This document shows, one piece after another, positions 31,690 through 36,154 of a stretch of DNA of 36,154 nt (position 1 is the stretch's first letter; each line of letters begins with the position of its first letter). Below the pieces are notes generated by a model, which was given only the letters and a program-made list of their open reading frames with translations, was not told the origin of the DNA and did no database searches. The position numbers and the translations under genes are program-made. The DNA comes from Candidatus Scybalomonas excrementigallinarum. Its GTDB lineage: Bacteria; Bacillota; Clostridia; Lachnospirales; Lachnospiraceae. The DNA lies in the NCBI GenBank assembly GCA_018710905.1, contig DVIZ01000012.1:1-36154 (forward strand), in the 5' to 3' direction.

Positions 31690-32781
31690 CTATGCCTCTA
31701 ATTCTGGAACTAATACGACTTTCATCGCTCCATCTTTTCCTGTTTTTGCGAACTCGAATCCTTCTTCCCATTTTTCTAATGAAAACTTATGGGTCACAAT
31801 ACCATCGGTTGGAAGTGTTCCATTGCCAATCCATTCAATTACGGTATCATAGCAGAATGGGCTTAAATGAGAACCTAACAAATCTAACTCTTTTCTATCA
31901 GAAATAATGCTCCAGTCTACGGTTACTGGCTGGCCAAAAACAGAAAATTCTACAAATCTTCCCATCTTACGAATGGCGTCTAATCCTTGTTGTACACTAG
32001 ATGGATGTCCTGTTGCCTCTATGTAAATATCACAACCATATCCATTGGTTAACTCTTTAATTTTTGCCACCACATCTTCTTTTGCAGGATTCATAACAAT
32101 ATCCGCTCCAAACTCTTTTGCCTTTGCTAATCGAGTTTCATTCATGTCGAGTACAATAAAGCATTTTGGATTTGCTTGACGAATCGCACCTACCATACCA
32201 AGTCCAAGTGTTCCCGCTCCCGATAATACAACTACATCTGTTGTCTTTACCTGCGCCCGTTCTACACAGTGGAAAGAACAAGCATATGGCTCAATAAGAG
32301 CTGCTTTTTCAATTGGCATATCCGCAGGAACCATGTAAGGAAGGGCTTCTTTTGTCAACTTCACATACTCTGCCATACCTCCATTGACATTATTTTGGAA
32401 TCCAAATAAATCATGTTTTTCACACATCCAATGTCTTCCTGTTTTACAGAACATACACTCTCCACATGGAACAATCTGTTCTGGACAAATGCGATCTCCA
32501 ATTTTCCAGTTTCCTTTCACATTTGGTCCCATTTCTACAACCGTACCAACAAATTCATGTCCTGGAATCATTGGTGCCTTAATATATTTTGGCTGACCAT
32601 CAAATCCCCAAAAACTAGCCGCTCCATCAAAGGCTTTCACATCTCCGGCACAGATTCCACAAGCCTCTACTTTCAGAATCATCTCTCCTTCTCCTGCCTT
32701 TGGTGTATCCACCATCTCTAATCGATAATCTCCTGGTGCATAGGCTACAACCGCTTTCATTTTTTCTGGTAAATTACTCAT
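31690..32781 (-). CDS. Zinc-dependent medium-chain alcohol/polyol dehydrogenase
   Basis: A 363-aa NAD(P)-dependent MDR dehydrogenase. The catalytic zinc is held by Cys in EACGICAGDVKAF, by GHEFVG (His/Glu) and, likely, by the later EPYACSFH region. The structural zinc lobe is CGECMFCKTGRHWMC, and the Rossmann motif is SGAGTLGLGMVGAIRQ with the Asp of FIVLDMNETR after strand two, favouring NAD. It is the first gene of the operon, under a consensus promoter, and should oxidise a polyol to the ketose taken by the DhaK-like kinase. Which polyol is unknown. Confidence 0.9.
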   Translation of the reverse strand: MSNLPEKMKAVVAYAPGDYRLEMVDTPKAGEGEMILKVEACGICAGDVKAFDGAASFWGFDGQPKYIKAPMIPGHEFVGTVVEMGPNVKGNWKIGDRICPEQIVPCGECMFCKTGRHWMCEKHDLFGFQNNVNGGMAEYVKLTKEALPYMVPADMPIEKAALIEPYACSFHCVERAQVKTTDVVVLSGAGTLGLGMVGAIRQANPKCFIVLDMNETRLAKAKEFGADIVMNPAKEDVVAKIKELTNGYGCDIYIEATGHPSSVQQGLDAIRKMGRFVEFSVFGQPVTVDWSIISDRKELDLLGSHLSPFCYDTVIEWIGNGTLPTDGIVTHKFSLEKWEEGFEFAKTGKDGAMKVVLVPELEA

Positions 32782-33017
32782 TTTTCTCTTCCTTTCTTTC
32801 TTTTATAAAAATCATTTACATAAGTTTCTATTTTTTTGACTTCTCATTATCCAGTAGTCTCAAAATAAAAGAAACAAAACAATCTCTTTTTCTTTCTTTT
32901 CATTTGATTTCAAGGAAAATAAGAAGTCTTTTTCTACACTTCTCCATCTGCCCCAATCCATTTCTTATTTTTATTCTTGGTTAGAAACAGAACTCTTTTG
33001 TAAAACTATTTAACACA

Positions 33018-33046
33018 AGTATATTCTCATTTTGTTACATTGTCAA
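33018..33046 (-). promoter_or_regulatory. Promoter of the catabolic operon
   Basis: On the minus strand, -35 TTGACA (33041-33046), a 17-bp spacer and -10 TATACT (33018-33023). The leader is about 230 bases, long for this genome. Confidence 0.8.
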
Positions 33047-33066
33047 TTGTGACACTTTTACAATGT
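33037..33066. promoter_or_regulatory. Operator-like nested dyads over the operon promoter
   Basis: Inverted repeat ACATTGT (33037-33043) with ACAATGT (33060-33066), and inside it the palindrome TGTCA-ATTG-TGACA (33041-33054), covering the -35 box. They are likely sites for the ROK repressor encoded next door. Confidence 0.5.
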
Positions 33067-33246
33067 TCACCACCTATTTTTTGTGCAATTTTACTTATTC
33101 TTCTCTATTTTCTCATTTTCACTGATCACTTGCACCTATAAGAAAAAATTTTAGATTGCTACAGAACAACAAAATCTTATTGTTGAAAAAATTTTCTGTT
33201 TTATGTAAAAATGAGGAATCTTCTTCTAAATCCGAAAAGGCTATGT

Positions 33247-33252
33247 TATAAT
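33247..33252 (+). promoter_or_regulatory. Probable -10 box of the ROK gene
   Basis: TATAAT, 23 bases before the start codon; the -35 region at the right distance (TTCTAA, 33224-33229) is weak. Confidence 0.4.
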
Positions 33253-33275
33253 CTCTCAAAAAGGAGGCAATTATT

Positions 33276-34406
33276 ATGCATAATCTGACGACATCAGATG
33301 TAAAAAATCAGAACAAATCTAATATATTAAAATTTATATATACAAATCGAACAACAACGCAACAAATGATCTGTGAACAATTAAATTTGAGTCGACCGAC
33401 TGTCATTCGCATTTTAAAAGAATTAGAAGAAGAAGGCTGCATCTTAAAAGATGGTTTTTTTGAATCCACAGGCGGTAGAAAAGCAACTGCTCTCACTTTT
33501 TCTTCTTCTTCTCACATCGCAATCGGTGTGGAAATTTTAAAACACTCTTATGAAATTGTAGCCTTAAATCTCTATGGAGAAATATTGAAGTCCGAAACCC
33601 ATAACCTTACTTTTAAAAACAAAAAATCCTATTTTCTCTCTCTTTGCACCTCTATTACAAGTTTTATTAATACTTTAAACCTTCCGAACACAAAAGTTCT
33701 TGGAATCGGGATCGCTTTACAAGGTCTGATTTCCTCTGATGGTCATGAAATCGTATACGGAAAAATCTTAGACTGTACTGGACTTACCATTGAACAGTTT
33801 ACAAAGCATCTCCCTTATCCATGTATGTTTGTACATGATGCAGAATCCGCAGCCCTTAGTGAGCTTTGGATTTCTCCTCAACTTCAAAATGCCATCTTCA
33901 TCAATATTCGCCATGATATTAGTGGTGCTATCGTTGTCAATCGTACCTTCCTTCCTGGACGAGAACTAAAAAGTGGTGTTTTTGAACATATGCAGATCGT
34001 TCCTGATGGAAAACCTTGTTACTGTGGACAACATGGTTGTTTTAACGCTTATTGTTCCACGAACGCATTATTATCCTCTGGCGAATCTTTGGAATCTTTT
34101 TTCCAAGGTCTTAGAAGAAAAGAATCTGATAAGCAAGAACGTTGGCACTCTTACCTTCACTACCTCTCCCTTGCTATCAATAACTTACATATGTTTACAG
34201 ACTTTGATATTATTTTAGGTGGCACTCTTTCTCGTTATCTTTCCGAAGAGGACTTAGATTTGATTTCCGATCTCGTTTTTCATATTTCTGCCTTTCCAAC
34301 CAATCGGAGATTTATTAAGTTAAGTCGCAATCCAGATTTCCCAATTAGCAGAGGTGCTGCCCTGCCTTATATTCAAGGCCATCTTCTTTCCATGACAAAA
34401 TCATAA
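33276..34406 (+). CDS. ROK-family transcriptional repressor (XylR/NagC type)
   Basis: A 376-aa protein. The N-terminal winged helix has TTTQQMICEQLNLSRPTVIRILKELEEEGCI (about 24-55) and a wing FESTGGRKAT. The ROK sugar-binding domain has MFVHDAESAALSELW and the zinc motif PCYCGQHGCFNAYCS, with GGTLSRYL near the end. The kinase-type DxGxT loop is not apparent, so it is a regulator, not a sugar kinase. The start has AGGAGG. It is divergent from the dehydrogenase operon and precedes a sugar ABC transporter, and probably represses both until its sugar ligand binds. A hairpin terminator follows. Confidence 0.9.
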   Translation: MHNLTTSDVKNQNKSNILKFIYTNRTTTQQMICEQLNLSRPTVIRILKELEEEGCILKDGFFESTGGRKATALTFSSSSHIAIGVEILKHSYEIVALNLYGEILKSETHNLTFKNKKSYFLSLCTSITSFINTLNLPNTKVLGIGIALQGLISSDGHEIVYGKILDCTGLTIEQFTKHLPYPCMFVHDAESAALSELWISPQLQNAIFINIRHDISGAIVVNRTFLPGRELKSGVFEHMQIVPDGKPCYCGQHGCFNAYCSTNALLSSGESLESFFQGLRRKESDKQERWHSYLHYLSLAINNLHMFTDFDIILGGTLSRYLSEEDLDLISDLVFHISAFPTNRRFIKLSRNPDFPISRGAALPYIQGHLLSMTKS

Positions 34407-34416
34407 GAAAATAACT

Positions 34417-34451
34417 ATGAGAAACTCACTTGGGAGTTTCTCATTTTTTTC
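34417..34451 (+). terminator. Terminator after the ROK gene
   Basis: Arms ATGAGAAACTC (34417-34427) and GAGTTTCTCAT (34434-34444) with a 6-base loop, then seven T. Confidence 0.9.
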
Positions 34452-34916
34452 TTCCATATACTGATTTTATTTTCTGTCAATATGTATTTTTTCTAAAACA
34501 TTCCACTCATTTTTAGGTACTTTTTATTAATTGTTTCTTTTTTAACATCTCTTATTTGTCTATTTCCTATATTTTCTTCCGCTTTTTTCCTATAATCGCT
34601 CTTTCTTTTTATATAATAGTTCTGAAATGCATTTTTCATTTTCTCTTTACAAAACAATTCTCTCTTTTATACGTCTAATTTTTAACACTTACAATTTATT
34701 AGTTTTGTATATTTTTCAATTGATTAGTCAATCTATTTTTATGTATTTATTCTATTTTCTTCTCCTTTAATATTTTTATTGTGCAATTTTCATAATTTTT
34801 ACCCCATATTCTATGTAAAACTTGTTCCATTGACTTTATGATATCAGAACATTATACTTTACTAAAACATATTTACAAAACTTTTGTTACAAAAAAGAAA
34901 TAGGAGGAACGACACT
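34452..34916. other. AT-rich region before the sugar ABC operon
   Basis: 465 bases, strongly T-rich, without an ORF. The left 370 bases show nothing recognisable; the right end has the promoter and ribosome site of the ABC gene. Confidence 0.6.
34830..34858 (+). promoter_or_regulatory. Promoter of the sugar ABC transporter gene
   Basis: -35 TTGACT (34830-34835), a 17-bp spacer and -10 TATACT (34853-34858), about 60 bases before the start. Confidence 0.7.
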
Positions 34917-36154
34917 TTGCAGACGGAAAACATTTTAGAAATGCGGAAAATAGATAAAATATTTCCAGGTGTAAAAGCTCTTGATCAAGTTGATTTTTCA
35001 GTAAGACGCGGCGAAGTCCACTGCCTGATTGGTGCCAATGGCGCTGGGAAATCCACCTTAATGAAGATCTTATCTGGCGCTTATAAAGAAGATGGTGGAG
35101 AAATTTTTTTCAATGGTAAAATTCTATCTTCTCATAGTACAGAAGCTCGGAAAAAAGAAGGGATTTCTATTATTTATCAAGAACTTTCTCTCTTTAATGA
35201 ATTAACAGTAGGCGAAAATGTCTACATGAACAATTACCCAAAAAAAGGGGGAAAAATTGACTGGAAAAAAGTTTACGAAGATACGCAACAACTGGCAAAC
35301 ACTTTAAACATCAAGATTGATGCGAAAGCCAAAGTATCCGATTTAAATATCGGGCAACGACAGCTTACAGAAATTATGAAAGCTCTAGCAAGCGATGCAA
35401 AGCTGATCGTTATGGATGAACCATCTTCTACCCTTTCGAAATCGGAATTTCAAATTCTTGTAAAAGTCATCGAAGATTTAAAGAAAAAAGGGATCACGAT
35501 TATTTACATATCCCATCATTTAGAAGAACTCTTTATTGTGGGAGATCGCATCACGATTTTACGAGACGGAACATTCATTGCTTGCAAATCGACAAAGGAA
35601 CTGACCGAAAACTCTCTTGTAGAATATATGACTGGTATTGATATTTCTAAAATTCAGCAAGAAGAACAAGAGGTTCACTCCGTATCCGATCAAGTCGTTC
35701 TTGAGCTAAAGGAAATGCACAATGCGAAAGTTTCCCATATTAATTTAAAACTTCATCAAGGAGAAGTGTTAGGACTTTATGGGCTCGTTGGAGCAGGCCG
35801 TACAGAAGTTCTTCAATCCATTTTTGGATTAGCACCAATTACGAAAGGCGAAATGTTCATTCATGGCGAAAAGGTAACCTTTAAAAGTTCGCAAGATGCC
35901 ATCCAAAAACATATAGGGCTAGCTCCTGAGAACCGAAAACAACAAGGTTTAGTCCTTTCTCTCCCTGTATGGGAGAATATGTCCATGGTAGCTCTTTCTA
36001 GATTCAAAAAAAATGGTGCTCTTGACTACAAACAAATCCGCACGGATTGCAAACGCTATAAAGAAAAATTAAAAATAAAAACACCTGATGTAGATACCAT
36101 CGCAGGCAACTTATCTGGAGGAAATCAGCAAAAGATTATTCTAGCCAAATGGCT
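34917..36154 (+). CDS. Sugar ABC transporter ATP-binding protein, RbsA/MglA type (partial)
   Basis: The gene runs off the window; 412 codons are present of about 500 expected. It is a double-ABC ATPase for sugar import. The first domain has VHCLIGANGAGKSTLM (Walker A), SDLNIGQRQLTEIMKAL and IVMDEPSSTLSKSE (Walker B); the second has the degenerate loop LYGLVGAGRTEVLQSIFG and LSGGNQQK near the cut end, as is typical of RbsA. The start is a TTG at 34917 with AGGAGG 9 bases upstream; the first ATG (34941) lacks a ribosome site. It follows the ROK gene in the same direction under its own promoter. The permease and binding protein probably follow outside the window. The substrate is likely the same polyol or sugar used by the operon at 28-33 kb. 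Confidence 0.9.
   Translation, partial: MQTENILEMRKIDKIFPGVKALDQVDFSVRRGEVHCLIGANGAGKSTLMKILSGAYKEDGGEIFFNGKILSSHSTEARKKEGISIIYQELSLFNELTVGENVYMNNYPKKGGKIDWKKVYEDTQQLANTLNIKIDAKAKVSDLNIGQRQLTEIMKALASDAKLIVMDEPSSTLSKSEFQILVKVIEDLKKKGITIIYISHHLEELFIVGDRITILRDGTFIACKSTKELTENSLVEYMTGIDISKIQQEEQEVHSVSDQVVLELKEMHNAKVSHINLKLHQGEVLGLYGLVGAGRTEVLQSIFGLAPITKGEMFIHGEKVTFKSSQDAIQKHIGLAPENRKQQGLVLSLPVWENMSMVALSRFKKNGALDYKQIRTDCKRYKEKLKIKTPDVDTIAGNLSGGNQQKIILAKW

Larger units (their letters stand above)
32782..33275. other. Divergent region between the catabolic operon and the ROK gene
   Basis: 494 bases without a gene. The left half (32782-33000) is AT-rich leader of the dehydrogenase transcript without recognised structure. 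The middle has the operon promoter and dyads, and the right end has the regulator's -10 box and ribosome site AAGGAGG. Confidence 0.7.

Noticed and set aside
1..36154. CRISPR array, rRNA or tRNA genes
   Set aside because: No regularly spaced repeats with unique spacers and no tRNA- or rRNA-like conserved stretches were seen on reading through; the only tandem repeat is the coding one in the Rpn gene.

Overview
The window is a low-GC stretch of chromosome from an anaerobic Firmicute, most likely a gut Clostridium/Lachnospiraceae-type bacterium. Supporting signs are the two-chain iron-sulfur serine dehydratase, radical-type 2-hydroxyacyl-CoA dehydratase genes with their ATP-dependent activator, a pyrophosphate-type phosphofructokinase, an Rpn nuclease with an REEG hinge, AGGAGG ribosome binding sites and TTGACA/TATAAT promoters. 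No rRNA, tRNA or CRISPR array was seen.

Layout. (1) 38-2797: a DprA-like protein preceded by a RecQ helicase-phosphoribosyltransferase gene that has lost two internal segments. The pair looks like a decaying accessory DNA-processing or defence module. (2) 2966-8009: uracil-DNA glycosylase, L-serine dehydratase (beta then alpha), and an operon for two DUF969/DUF979 membrane proteins plus pyroglutamyl peptidase, probably for uptake and trimming of pyroglutamyl compounds. (3) 8173-12931: a trehalose locus with PTS EIIBCA, phospho-alpha-glucosidase and a divergent GntR-type TreR. Three copies of one 16-bp operator sit on the two promoters. (4) 13001-17484: a MarR regulator with a DUF1275 membrane protein, then a two-gene 2-hydroxyacyl-CoA dehydratase-like system in which the activator ATPase is fused to a second dehydratase-like domain. 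(5) 17831-19797: an Rpn-family nuclease with a 12-bp repeat hinge and a candidate internal start, followed by about 1 kb of mobile-element debris: a recombinase tail, a 147-bp inverted-repeat element, a strong hairpin and a 217-bp palindromic structure. (6) 19798-26309: a siderophore-uptake operon (lipoprotein, two permeases, ATPase, MFS transporter) opposite an AraC-family regulator. A pair of 13-bp direct repeats 21 bp apart lies exactly between the two promoters. (7) 26306-27955: a YtcJ-like amidohydrolase. (8) 28204-36154: a polyol or ketose catabolic region. A zinc alcohol dehydrogenase, DhaK-like and DhaL-like kinase subunits, an RpiB-type isomerase and a PPi-type phosphofructokinase form one operon. 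It is divergent from a ROK regulator and is followed by the start of an RbsA-like sugar ABC transporter that runs off the window.

The most interesting items are: the doubly deleted RecQ-PRTase beside an intact DprA; the Rpn gene with a repeat hinge and a possible internal antitoxin start; the dehydratase/activator fusion; the palindromic intergenic elements near 19.2-19.8 kb; and the DhaKL-RpiB-PPi-PFK operon, whose gene content suggests conversion of a tetritol or similar polyol to a sugar phosphate. All functional assignments rest on motif reading by eye; no database search was run.
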